A stretch of DNA of 64,000 nt from the NCBI RefSeq assembly GCF_014653115.1, contig NZ_BNAD01000010.1:62001-126000 (forward strand), read 5' to 3'. A program made the position numbers and the translations under genes. Position 1 is the first letter of the stretch, and every line of letters begins with the position of its first letter. This document shows, piece after piece, positions 10,092 to 19,140 of the stretch. The notes under the pieces are model-generated. The model was not told the origin of the DNA, did not search any database, and was given only the letters and a program-made list of their open reading frames with translations. Source of the stretch: Nocardioides flavus (ex Wang et al. 2016). Its GTDB lineage: Bacteria; Actinomycetota; Actinomycetes; Propionibacteriales; Nocardioidaceae.

Positions 10092-10715
10092 TCATCCTTC
10101 GTCGAGCAGCAGGAGGACGTCGCGGGCCAGCTGGGCCTGGGAGACGTCGTGGTCCCACATGACGTGGGTCTCGTCGTCGGCGTCGATGGCCATCACCCGC
10201 GTGCCGTGGGTGACGTCGTAGCCGCCGCTGGGCAGCTTCTCGCCGCGGTCGACCCCGACGTAGAGGCTCCTGCCGACCGCGACGATGTCGTCGAGGTCCC
10301 CCGTGAGCCCGATGATGCTCGGGTCGAACGCGCTGACGTAGTCCGCCACGACGGCCTCGTCGTCACGCGCGGGGTCGGTGGTCACGAAGACCACGTCGAG
10401 CCGCTCCTTCTCGCTGGCGTCGAGGCGTGCGAGGGTGCCGGCGAGCGTCGCCATCACCTGGCCGCAGATGTCGGGGCAGTTGGTGTAGCCGAAGAAGACG
10501 AGCGTGAGGTCCTTCTCGGTGTCGTCGACCAGGCTGTAGGGCTCTCCGGACGTGTCGACCAGCGGGGTCCCGACCACCTCGGCCGGCGGGTCCAGCGGGG
10601 TGCCGCTGAGCTCCGTCGAGCCGCCCGACCCGCTCGCCCCTCCCCCGCACGCTGCGAGCAGCCCGGCGAGGGCGGCTGCTCCGAGCGCGGACCCGAGCGT
10701 CCTACGACCGCGCAC
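10092..10715 (-). CDS. SCO1/SenC-family copper-binding lipoprotein
   Basis: Predicted membrane-anchored thioredoxin-fold protein that helps deliver copper to the CuA site of cytochrome c oxidase. The 207 residues start with an arginine-rich signal and a lipobox (GLLAAC, Cys23). The copper-binding pair Cys80-Cys84 is in GYTNCPDICG and the conserved His170 in YDVTHG. GTG 10715 lies inside the 3' end of trpA (14-base overlap), and its stop overlaps the lgt start region. The placement between trpA and lgt is a local insertion into the usual trpA-lgt order; Lgt would lipidate this protein. Confidence 0.92.
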   Translation of the reverse strand: MRGRRTLGSALGAAALAGLLAACGGGASGSGGSTELSGTPLDPPAEVVGTPLVDTSGEPYSLVDDTEKDLTLVFFGYTNCPDICGQVMATLAGTLARLDASEKERLDVVFVTTDPARDDEAVVADYVSAFDPSIIGLTGDLDDIVAVGRSLYVGVDRGEKLPSGGYDVTHGTRVMAIDADDETHVMWDHDVSQAQLARDVLLLLDEG

Positions 10716-11504
10716 GGCGTACGCCCTCGGCGAGGTCGGTGGTCAGGGCGCGCAGCGCGTCGAGCCCGGCCTGCTCGTCGTCCTCGTGGTCGAGCAGGCA
10801 GCGCACGAAGGCGGACCCGACGATGACGCCGTCGGCGTAGGCGGCGACCTCCGCGGCCTGGTCACCGGTGCTGACGCCGATGCCGACCGCGACCGGCACG
10901 TCGCCGCCCGCGCGCACGCGCGAGACCAGCGGGCCGGCGAGGTCCGAGCTCGACTCCCGCGCGCCGGTGACGCCCATGACGGCGGCGGCGTAGACGAACC
11001 CGCGGCTCTCGCGCGCGGTCATCGCGATCCGCTCGTCGGTGGAGCTCGGAGCGACGAGGAACACCTTGTCGAGGTCGTGCTCGTCGGCCGCGGCGATCCA
11101 CTCGGCGCCGTGGTCGGGGGTGATGTCGGGCGTGATCATGCCCGCTCCCCCGGCCGCGGCGAGGTCGGCGGCCCACCGCTGCACGCCGTAGCGCTCGATC
11201 GGGTTCCAGTAGGTCATCACCAGCGTCGGGACGCCCGTCTCCGCGACGGCCTCGACGACCCGCAGGACGTCGGAGGTCCGTACGCCGCCGTCGAGCGCGG
11301 CCTGCGCCGCCGCCTGGATGGTGGGGCCGTCCATGACGGGGTCGCTGTAGGGCAGGCCGATCTCGATGGCGTCGCAGCCGGCCTCGACCATCGCCCGCAG
11401 TGCCCGGATCGAGCCCTCGACGCTCGGGTAGCCGGCGGGGAGGTAGCCGACGAGAGCGGCGCGGCCCTCCTCGCGGGCCTTGGCGAAGGCGGCGCTGGTG
11501 GACG

Positions 11505-11508
<4 letters not shown>
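10702..11508 (-). CDS. trpA: tryptophan synthase alpha subunit
   Basis: Cleaves indole-3-glycerol phosphate to indole and glyceraldehyde 3-phosphate; the indole tunnels to TrpB. The 268-residue TIM barrel has the catalytic Glu in the [19 protein letters not shown] signature, followed by the second acidic residue region and the phosphate-binding GVTGARE and GIGVSTGDQ loops. The GTG start overlaps the trpB stop by 4 bases (GTGA), indicating translational coupling within trpCBA. Confidence 0.97.
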
Positions 11509-12811
<1,303 letters not shown>

Positions 12812-12815
<4 letters not shown>

Positions 12816-13609
12816 GGTGCAGTCACTCCTGTCATTGCTCGTACGGCGGCCTCGGGGTCGCCGTCCTTGACCAGTGCCTCGCCCACCAGGACGACGCCTG
12901 CTCCCTCGGAGACGAGGCGCTCGACGTCGGCGACCGCCGAGATGCCGCTCTCGGCGACCTTGACGACGTCGGCGTGGATCGCGGGCGCGAGGCGCCCGAA
13001 GACGTCGGGGTCGACCTCGAGGGTCTTGAGGTTGCGGCTGTTGACGCCGATCAGCTCGGCGTCGAGGGCGACCGCGCGCTCGGTCTCGGCCTCGTCGTGG
13101 ACCTCGACCAGGACGGTCAGCCCGAGCTCGCCGGCCTCGTCGTGCAGCCGCCGCAGCGTGTCGTCGTCGAGGGCGGCGACGATCAGCAGCGCGAGGTCGG
13201 CGCCGGCGGCGCGGGCCTCGACGAGCTGGTAGGTGTCGACGATGAAGTCCTTGCGCAGGATCGGGGTCTCGACCGCGGCGCGCACCGCCCGCAGGTCGTC
13301 GAGGCTGCCGCCGAAGCGGCGCTCCTCGGTGAGCACCGAGATCGCCGCCGCGCCGCCACGTGCGTAGGCGGCGGCGAGCGACGCCGGGTCGGGGATGTCG
13401 GCGAGCGCGCCCTTGCTGGGGCTGCGCCGCTTCACCTCCGCGATGACGCTCGAGCCGCGGGCCCGGAAGTGCGGCATCGGGTCGCGCGGGGCGGGGGCAT
13501 CGGCGAGATGGGCGAGCAGCTCGCCCAGCGGGAGCGCCGCCTCGCGGCGCGCGAGGTCCTCGCGTACGCCGGCGACGATGTCGTCGAGCACGGAACCGGT
13601 CGCAGGCAT
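12812..13609 (-). CDS. trpC: indole-3-glycerol phosphate synthase
   Basis: Closes the indole ring from CdRP in tryptophan synthesis. The 265-residue barrel shows the signature [13 protein letters not shown], the catalytic Lys in ILRKDFIVD, Glu/Asn in [14 protein letters not shown] and the C-terminal phosphate site VAESGIS and [11 protein letters not shown]. First gene of the tightly coupled trpCBA set; 80 bases separate it from the upstream HGxxPAAW gene. A GAGAGG sequence 8 bases before ATG 13609 can serve as the ribosome site. Confidence 0.97.
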
Positions 13610-13689
13610 GGGATCAGCCTCTCACCCGGCTCCAGCCCCGACGGGACCGGTGCCCAGTGGACGGACGTCCGACGAGCCGGCGGAAGGGC

Positions 13690-13890
13690 TCAGTGGTCGG
13701 AGGAGTGGAAGCCGAGCTTGGCGAGCACGAGGAACAGCGGGAACGCCAGCACCGCGACGATGATGCCGATCCACAGCAGGGTCATCTGCGTCGGCACCTG
13801 GAGGAGGGCGACGCTGCCCACGACGAAGCCGAGCATCGCGACCGAGACCGCGGTCCAAGCAGCGGGGGTGTTGCCGTGGCCTGCAGCCAT
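13690..13890 (-). CDS. HGxxPAAW-family small membrane protein
   Basis: A 66-residue protein with the family motif HGNTPAAW at residues 5-12 and two predicted membrane helices (about 13-33 and 38-58). The family is named for this motif and sits in the trp region of many actinobacteria; its function is unknown. ATG 13890 is preceded by GAAGGAG at good spacing and by a TAGACT -10-like box upstream, so it can be expressed independently of the gene before it. Confidence 0.9.
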   Translation of the reverse strand: MAAGHGNTPAAWTAVSVAMLGFVVGSVALLQVPTQMTLLWIGIIVAVLAFPLFLVLAKLGFHSSDH

Positions 13891-13957
13891 CGTGGGTGCT
13901 CCTTCGTCTGTTCGGCGGGTGCGCGCGCAAAGTCTAGGCGGTGGCGTCGCGGGTCGG

Positions 13958-14548
13958 TCAGGCGGTCGGGTCGCGGCCCTCGTCGAGCGCCTTCCAGATG
14001 TCGCGGTTGTCGCTGGGCTGCTCCGGCACCGTCTCGCGGGCACCGGCGGGCGAGTCGTAGCGCGCGCCCATCTCCGGCCACGTGGGGACCAGGCGCAGCG
14101 CGAAGACGGTGGAGGCCAGCACGAGCAGCGCCGCGAGCACCGACAGCCAGAACCAGCCGGTGAGGGAGGTGTCGTCGAGGACGCCGCCGGTGCGGACGCG
14201 GACCTGCTCGACGAGGTGGTCCGGCAGGCTGAACGGCGCCCAGACGACGGCCGCCGCGTACCCGAGAGCAGCGAGCACGGCCACGGCCGCCACCGCTCGG
14301 CGGAAGCGACCGCGGGTCACCAGGACCACGCCCCAGCAGGCCAGCACGACGAACGCCAGCGCCGTGGCCAGCGGCGAGGACGAGATCTCGTCGAAGGCGA
14401 CCGGAGCGACGCCGACGACCGACTCGGCGCCCGTGCCGGACACCCACGGTCTGCTCGCGGCGTACGCCCCCAGCGCCGCGGAGGCGAGGCCGAGCGCGAC
14501 GACCGGGCCGAAGGTGCTGCGGGGCCCGCCCGCCGGGCGCTCAGCCAT
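13958..14548 (-). CDS. Trp-region conserved membrane protein
   Basis: A 196-residue protein with four hydrophobic helices, one at residues 10-30, a pair near 60-110, and one near 135-155, matching the Trp biosynthesis-associated membrane protein family found between hisI/trpE and trpC in actinobacteria. Function unknown. The start at 14548 overlaps the hisI stop by 8 bases, so the two are translationally linked. The C-terminal tail ([16 protein letters not shown]) is polar and cytoplasmic in appearance. Confidence 0.85.
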   Translation of the reverse strand: MAERPAGGPRSTFGPVVALGLASAALGAYAASRPWVSGTGAESVVGVAPVAFDEISSSPLATALAFVVLACWGVVLVTRGRFRRAVAAVAVLAALGYAAAVVWAPFSLPDHLVEQVRVRTGGVLDDTSLTGWFWLSVLAALLVLASTVFALRLVPTWPEMGARYDSPAGARETVPEQPSDNRDIWKALDEGRDPTA

Positions 14549-14903
14549 CGACGCGGTGGACGAGGTCGGCGTCGAAGCAGGTGTGGTCCCCGGTGTGGCA
14601 GGCCGCACCGACCTGGTCGACGACGAAGAGCAGCGTGTCGCCGTCGCAGTCGAGCCGGACCTCCTTGACCCACTGGACGTGGCCGGAGGTGTCGCCTTTG
14701 ACCCAGTACTCCCGGCGCGAGCGGGACCAGTAGGTCGCACGGCCCGTGTCGAGGGTGCGCGCGAGCGCCTCGTCGTCCACCCAGGCGAGCATCAGCACCT
14801 CGCGCGAGCCGTGCTGCTGCACCACGACGGGGACGAGGCCCTCCGCGGTGTGGCGCAGGCGGGCGGCGATCGCGGGGTCGAGGCCGGAGTCGGGGGTGCT
14901 CAT
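14541..14903 (-). CDS. hisI: phosphoribosyl-AMP cyclohydrolase
   Basis: Third step of histidine synthesis: opens the adenine ring of PR-AMP. The 120 residues hold the metal-binding elements DCDGDTLLF (magnesium aspartates) and [13 protein letters not shown] (zinc cysteines and histidine) and the [13 protein letters not shown] block. The gene encodes only the cyclohydrolase domain, with no HisE domain, as usual in actinobacteria. ATG 14903 overlaps the stop of the aminotransferase gene by 4 bases. Confidence 0.96.
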   Translation of the reverse strand: MSTPDSGLDPAIAARLRHTAEGLVPVVVQQHGSREVLMLAWVDDEALARTLDTGRATYWSRSRREYWVKGDTSGHVQWVKEVRLDCDGDTLLFVVDQVGAACHTGDHTCFDADLVHRVDG

Positions 14904-15730
14904 GGCTCCATGGTCTCAGCCTCGCGGGCGGCCCACGTGTCCGCGCACTGCTGCGTGACCGGACCGGGCGCGGGGAGCTCACGGTCGTCCCAACGGGCGA
15001 TGGCCTGGACGTCGCGGGTCGTCGAGACGAGGAACGCCTCGCTCGCCCGCTTGCGCACCTCAGCCAGCGGCTCGTCGACCTCCCTGGCCCCGCACCACTC
15101 GACGACGAGCTCGCGGGTGATCCCGGCCAGGCACCCGGCCGCCAGGGTCGGCGTGCGCAGCTCGCCGTCGAGGACGTAGAAGACGTTGGACCCGGTGCCC
15201 TCGCAGAGGTTGCCGGCGGTGTTGGCGAAGACCGCCTCGGTCCCGCCGCGCTCCTGGGCGTGGGCGAGCGCGATGACGTTCTCGGCGTACGACGTCGTCT
15301 TGAGGCCCGCGGTGGCGCCGTTCTCGTTGCGGGTCCACGGGACGGTGACCACGCTCGTCTCCCGGGGCGCGTGCTCGATGGGGCTGTAGGCCACGACCAG
15401 GGTGGCGGGGCCCCCGCCGCGCCCGGACCCCATCGGCGCCGGCCCGGCCGTCCAGGTGATGCGCAGGCGGCCGATCGGGTCGCCGGCCGCGCCGTCGGCG
15501 AGCACCGCGGAAACCCCGTGGCGTACGTCGTCGAGGTCGGGCGCCGGCAGCCCCAGACCCTTGGCGCTGCGCTCGAGCCGGGCGAGGTGGCGGGTCAGCG
15601 CGAAGGGAGTGCCGGCCACGGTCTTCACCGCCTCGAAGACGCCGTCGCCGACCGTGAACCCGTGGTCGGTGACCGCCACCGCCCCCTCGGTCGGGTCGGC
15701 CAGGAGGGTCCCGTTCAGCCATGCGCGCAT
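14900..15730 (-). CDS. class IV aminotransferase / aminodeoxychorismate lyase-like
   Basis: PLP-dependent fold-type IV enzyme of 276 residues. Seen: N-terminal [10 protein letters not shown] and [14 protein letters not shown] typical of the family, the PLP lysine region [17 protein letters not shown], and [14 protein letters not shown]. These fit 4-amino-4-deoxychorismate lyase (pabC, folate) better than branched-chain aminotransferase, but the substrate is inferred only. ATG 15730 is preceded 7 bases earlier by TAGAGT (15738-15743), suggesting a leaderless start. The longer frame running through the tRNA-Gly gene is an artefact. First gene of the hisI-trp run. Confidence 0.85.
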   Translation of the reverse strand: MRAWLNGTLLADPTEGAVAVTDHGFTVGDGVFEAVKTVAGTPFALTRHLARLERSAKGLGLPAPDLDDVRHGVSAVLADGAAGDPIGRLRITWTAGPAPMGSGRGGGPATLVVAYSPIEHAPRETSVVTVPWTRNENGATAGLKTTSYAENVIALAHAQERGGTEAVFANTAGNLCEGTGSNVFYVLDGELRTPTLAAGCLAGITRELVVEWCGAREVDEPLAEVRKRASEAFLVSTTRDVQAIARWDDRELPAPGPVTQQCADTWAAREAETMEP

Positions 15731-15809
15731 GGGCGCCACTCTAGGGCTCCGCCGCGCGGCCTGACCGGGGCTGCGACGCGGGTCGGACACGCGGTGCGGG
15801 GACCCGATT

Positions 15810-15838
15810 TTGGCGCCGAGTCGGGCATGGGCTACTGT
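15810..15838 (+). promoter_or_regulatory. promoter for the tRNA-Gly-Cys-Val cluster
   Basis: A -35 box TTGGCG (15810-15815), a 17-base spacer and a -10 box TACTGT (15833-15838) form a canonical housekeeping-type promoter 43 bases before tRNA-Gly. Confidence 0.6.
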
Positions 15839-15880
15839 TCCACTCGCACTCAGGGCCGGTGAAACGGCCAGGAAATGCAG

Positions 15881-15953
15881 GCGGACATAGCTCAGTTGGT
15901 AGAGCGCAACCTTGCCAAGGTTGAGGTCGCGAGTTCGAGTCTCGTTGTCCGCT
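15881..15953 (+). tRNA. tRNA-Gly (anticodon GCC)
   Basis: The acceptor stem GCGGACA/TGTCCGC is at 15881-15887 and 15946-15952, with discriminator T15953. The anticodon stem CAACC/GGTTG encloses loop TTGCCAA with anticodon GCC. The D-loop and the GTTCGAGTC T-arm are present. CCA is not encoded. First of three tandem tRNAs. Confidence 0.97.
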
Positions 15954-15987
15954 CTGAGGGGTCTCCCAGTCATACGTGGGCCTCCAC

Positions 15988-16058
15988 GGTGGGTTGGCCG
16001 AGAGGCGAGGCAACGGACTGCAAATCCGTCTACACGGGTTCAAATCCCGTACCCACCT
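15988..16058 (+). tRNA. tRNA-Cys (anticodon GCA)
   Basis: The acceptor stem GGTGGGT/ACCCACC is at 15988-15994 and 16051-16057, with discriminator T. The anticodon loop CTGCAAA gives anticodon GCA. The length of 71 nt is typical of bacterial tRNA-Cys. CCA is not encoded. Confidence 0.97.
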
Positions 16059-16078
16059 CGCACCACACAACTCAACAC

Positions 16079-16150
16079 GGGCGATTGGCGCAGCGGTAGC
16101 GCGCTTCCTTGACACGGAAGAGGTCACTGGTTCAAACCCAGTATCGCCCA
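16079..16150 (+). tRNA. tRNA-Val (anticodon GAC)
   Basis: The acceptor stem GGGCGAT/ATCGCCC is at 16079-16085 and 16143-16149, with discriminator A16150 followed by an encoded CCA. The anticodon stem CTTCC/GGAAG encloses TTGACAC with anticodon GAC. Confidence 0.97.
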
Positions 16151-16160
16151 CCAGCACGAA

Positions 16161-16200
16161 GCCCCCGACCGGGACGACCGGTCGGGGGCTTCGTCGTTCT
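16161..16200 (+). terminator. intrinsic terminator of the tRNA cluster
   Basis: A perfect 12-bp stem GCCCCCGACCGG / CCGGTCGGGGGC (16161-16172, 16178-16189) with a 5-base loop, followed by the T-rich tail TTCGTCGTTCT, 10 bases after tRNA-Val. Confidence 0.85.
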
Positions 16201-16281
16201 CCTCCTGCGGGTGCACGGATGTATCAGGACGACCTCGAGCGGCACCTCCCGGGCAGACCGAGTGCGTGGGGCCTCGGTCGA

Positions 16282-16318
16282 GGCCCTGCCGGCTCGCCGA
16301 ACCGCGGCCGGCAGGGCC
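16282..16318 (-). terminator. terminator-like hairpin after the sulfotransferase gene
   Basis: A perfect 12-bp inverted repeat, GGCCCTGCCGGC (16282-16293) and GCCGGCAGGGCC (16307-16318), with a 13-base loop sits 19 bases beyond the sulfotransferase stop. There is no T-run, so termination is inferred from position and stability. Confidence 0.5.
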
Positions 16319-16336
16319 GCCGGCCGCACCCGTCGA

Positions 16337-16960
16337 TCAGAACTCGTAGCCGAACTCGCGGATCGTCCGCGCGAACCGCTCCGCCACGATCTCGGCGTCG
16401 CCGGGCCCGTAGAGCTCGCGGTAGTGCGGACCGCTCCCCTGCTTGGCGTGGGGCAGGTCGAGGTCCAGCCCGAGGCGGCCGGAGAGGTCCGCCACCGCCG
16501 CGGGGAGGTCCTCGTAGCGGTAGACCCGGTCGACGACGACCCGCCCGTCGAGGCGGTAGAGGCGCTCGTTGAGCGCGAGCCGCTCCATCCGCTTCGGGGT
16601 CCGCACGAACTCGGCGAACGTCTTGGTGAAGGTGGGCTTGCGGGCGCTGTAGCGGTAGGACGAGGCCACCACGTCGTACGGGTTGCGCTCGACCGCGAAG
16701 GTGAAGTAGTCGTCCCACGTCTCGCGGCCGATCACCTCGATCACCCGCCGCGCGCCCATGTGGGCGTACGAGCCGGGGTCGGTGTCGTCGTTCTGCGGTC
16801 CCACTCCCCCGGCTGCCGCGCGGAGCACCTCGTCCTCGGGGCTGATCCGGGTGACGATGTCGTCGGGACCGCAGTGGCGCGACAGGGCGATCTCGAGGCT
16901 CGTGCCGGCCGTCTTGCGGGTCTTGATGAAGACGAAGCGGTGGGTGTGCGAGGCGATCAC
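16337..16960 (-). CDS. sulfotransferase-family protein
   Basis: A 207-residue protein of the Golgi/carbohydrate sulfotransferase type (sulfotransferase family 2). The PAPS 5'-phosphosulfate loop is FIKTRKTAGTS at residues 11-21 and the 3'-phosphate site is VERNPYDVVASSYRY. The natural acceptor is unknown; in bacteria such enzymes modify surface glycans or lipids. GTG 16960 has no better alternative. It follows the K+ channel gene by 15 bases and so is probably co-transcribed with it. It is the last gene of a three-gene run that ends at two terminator-like hairpins. Confidence 0.85.
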   Translation of the reverse strand: MIASHTHRFVFIKTRKTAGTSLEIALSRHCGPDDIVTRISPEDEVLRAAAGGVGPQNDDTDPGSYAHMGARRVIEVIGRETWDDYFTFAVERNPYDVVASSYRYSARKPTFTKTFAEFVRTPKRMERLALNERLYRLDGRVVVDRVYRYEDLPAAVADLSGRLGLDLDLPHAKQGSGPHYRELYGPGDAEIVAERFARTIREFGYEF

Positions 16961-16975
16961 GTGACCGGGTCCGCC

Positions 16976-18064
16976 TCAGTCGTCGTCGGCGGCGAGGTCC
17001 TCGCCGTGCGTGCCGGGCCGCGGCGCCCACGGCAGCTCCTTGGCGGGGCGGATGACGATGAGACGGTCACCGCGCGCCAGGAGCGAGACCACCGGGTCGA
17101 AGTAGCGGTAGACCTTCTCGTCGCGCACGACGGCGATCACCTGGTCGGGCAGCCGCTGGGGCTGCGTGCCGACCTCGCTGACCAGCAGGTCGCGCTCGGC
17201 CACCTCGAGGCCCTCGCCGTAGGTCATCAGGTCCTCCATCACCGAGCCCAGCTCCGGCGACATCGACGAGAGCCCGAGCAGGCGCCCGACGGCGTCGGAG
17301 GAGGTGATGACCGAGTTGGCGCCGGACTGGCGCATGAGGGGCACGTTCTCGTGCTCGCGGACCGCTGCGACGATCCATGCGTCGGGGTTGAGCTGGCGCA
17401 CGGTGAGGGTGACCAGCACGTTGGAGTCGTCGCGGTCGGTGGTGATGATGACGTGGGTGGCCTTGTCGACGCCGGCCTGTCGCAGCACCCCGCGCCGCGT
17501 GGCGTCGCCCGCGATGACCACCAGCTGGTCGCGGTTGCCGTCGGCGACCGCCACCGGGCTGGGGTCCACGACGACGATCGAGTCGCGGACGTAGCCGTTG
17601 TTGAGGAGCGTCTCGATCGCGCTGCGGCCCTTCGTGCCGTAGCCCACGACGACGACGTGCTGGTCCATCTTCTTCCTCCACCGGGAGACCCGGAACATCT
17701 CGCGTCCCTGGGAGGCGAGGACCTCCAGGGTGGTGCCGATCAGCAGGACCAGGAAGGCGATGCGCGCCGGGGTGATGACGAACGCGTTGACCAGACGGGC
17801 CTGGTCGGACACCGGGGAGATGTCGCCGTAGCCGGTCGTGCTGAGCGTCACGGTCGTGTAGTAGATCGCGTCGATCCAGCTGATCGTGTTGGTCGGGTCG
17901 TTGCCGTCGCGATAGCCCTCGCGGTCGAAGTAGACGAGCAGCACGGTGCCGACCAGGATCGACAGCGCCATCAGGACCCGGCGTCCCAGCTCCCACCAGG
18001 GCGAGCGGATCTGCTCGGGCAGCGACACCCGGCCCACGCTGGGCTGGTGGCTCGACGTCGACAC
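16976..18064 (-). CDS. two-helix potassium channel with RCK (TrkA-N) domain
   Basis: A 362-residue membrane protein. Two membrane helices (about 29-45 and 96-114) flank the pore, with selectivity filter TTGYGD at 76-81. A cytosolic RCK domain follows with the nucleotide-binding motif VVVVGYGTKGRSAI (137-150) and a C-terminal TrkA-C-like region. The architecture matches MthK/KcsA-RCK channels, ligand-gated K+ efflux or uptake. GTG 18064 is 2 bases after the yihY stop. A longer reading frame upstream runs out of frame through yihY and is not coding. Confidence 0.9.
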   Translation of the reverse strand: MSTSSHQPSVGRVSLPEQIRSPWWELGRRVLMALSILVGTVLLVYFDREGYRDGNDPTNTISWIDAIYYTTVTLSTTGYGDISPVSDQARLVNAFVITPARIAFLVLLIGTTLEVLASQGREMFRVSRWRKKMDQHVVVVGYGTKGRSAIETLLNNGYVRDSIVVVDPSPVAVADGNRDQLVVIAGDATRRGVLRQAGVDKATHVIITTDRDDSNVLVTLTVRQLNPDAWIVAAVREHENVPLMRQSGANSVITSSDAVGRLLGLSSMSPELGSVMEDLMTYGEGLEVAERDLLVSEVGTQPQRLPDQVIAVVRDEKVYRYFDPVVSLLARGDRLIVIRPAKELPWAPRPGTHGEDLAADDD

Positions 18065-18066
18065 GG

Positions 18067-19032
18067 TCAGGAGTCTCGCACGGCGAGGCGCTCGCGCAGC
18101 CGCTGCACCGTCTCGAGCCGCGCGCGCGTCGTGGCCTTCTGCGGGAACACGGTGTCGAAGGCGGCGTTGACCGCGGCGCCGATCAGCACCGCGAGGGCCA
18201 GTAGGTAGAGCCACAGCAGGACGGCGATCGGCGCGGCGAGCGGTCCGTAGATCGAGCGCGACTCCGCGGCCGTCACCGTGAGCACCCAGCGCAGCGTGTA
18301 GGACCCGGCGATCCAGCAGAACAGCGCGAAGACCGCGCCGGGCAGGTTGAAGCTCCAGTTGGTCCGGACGGGGACGGACACGTGGTAGAGCGTGGCGAGG
18401 AAGCAGATGCAGAGCACCAGCACCACGGGCCAGTAGAGGTTGTTGACGAAGTCGAGCCGCTCCGGCACCACCCGGTCGACCAGCGTCGGGCCCGCCACCA
18501 CCAGCGGGATGCTGACCGCTCCGGTGACCATCGCCAGGACGTAGAGGACGAAGGAGAGCGCGCGCGTCGCCACGATCCCGCGGTGCCCGCCGAGGCCGTG
18601 CATGATCGTGATGGTGTCGACGAAGACGTTGAGCGCGCGCGAGCCCGACCACAGGGCGAGGATGAAGCCGATGGAGATGACGTCGTAGCGACCACCGTCG
18701 AGCACGGTGTCGATCGTGGGCCGGATGATGCTGTTGACGGCCCGCTCGGTCAGCGCCTGACGGGAGACCTCCAGCACGGCGTTGCGGACGTCCTCCACCT
18801 GCGTGGCGGTGAACCGCTCGCTGACGAAGCCGACGGCGCCCGCCAGGGCGAAGACCAGCGGCGGCACCGACAGCACCGCGAAGAACGCGGCCTCCGCCGC
18901 CAGCCCGGTCACCCGGTGGCGCAGGCAGGCGCCGGTCGCGGTGACGAGGATGCGCCACAGGTGCTCGCGGACCCGGCGCACGACGGCTTCGACCCGGCGC
19001 GGGGCAGGGATGTCCTCGCGCGCCTCGACCAT
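18067..19032 (-). CDS. YihY/BrkB-family membrane protein
   Basis: A 321-residue integral membrane protein of the YihY/virulence factor BrkB family (once misannotated as RNase BN), with an N-terminal cytosolic helix and about six membrane helices. The family motif region AAEAAFFAVLSVPPLVFALAG lies at about residues 44-64. The transport or envelope role of the family is not settled. ATG 19032 is preceded 6 bases earlier by TAGCGT (19039-19044), suggesting a leaderless mRNA. First gene of an operon with the K+ channel and sulfotransferase; divergent from aidB. Confidence 0.9.
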   Translation of the reverse strand: MVEAREDIPAPRRVEAVVRRVREHLWRILVTATGACLRHRVTGLAAEAAFFAVLSVPPLVFALAGAVGFVSERFTATQVEDVRNAVLEVSRQALTERAVNSIIRPTIDTVLDGGRYDVISIGFILALWSGSRALNVFVDTITIMHGLGGHRGIVATRALSFVLYVLAMVTGAVSIPLVVAGPTLVDRVVPERLDFVNNLYWPVVLVLCICFLATLYHVSVPVRTNWSFNLPGAVFALFCWIAGSYTLRWVLTVTAAESRSIYGPLAAPIAVLLWLYLLALAVLIGAAVNAAFDTVFPQKATTRARLETVQRLRERLAVRDS

Positions 19033-19140
19033 GGGAGCACGCTATCGAGCCGGCACCCGGTTGGACCGGATCCGTGCGGCGGTTCCCCGTACGACGTGGT
19101 CGGCGTCACCCGGGCGCCCTCCGCGCCCTACGGTGGTCCC

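Noticed and set aside
15731..15973. N-terminal extension of the aminotransferase frame reading through tRNA-Gly
   Set aside because: The peptide (NETRTRDLNLGKVALYQL) is the well-known antisense translation of a tRNA gene, and the family start and a -10 box both support 15730.
16976..18958. 660-residue frame joining yihY and the K+ channel
   Set aside because: Its first half is yihY read in the wrong frame; only the part from 18064 has real protein sequence.
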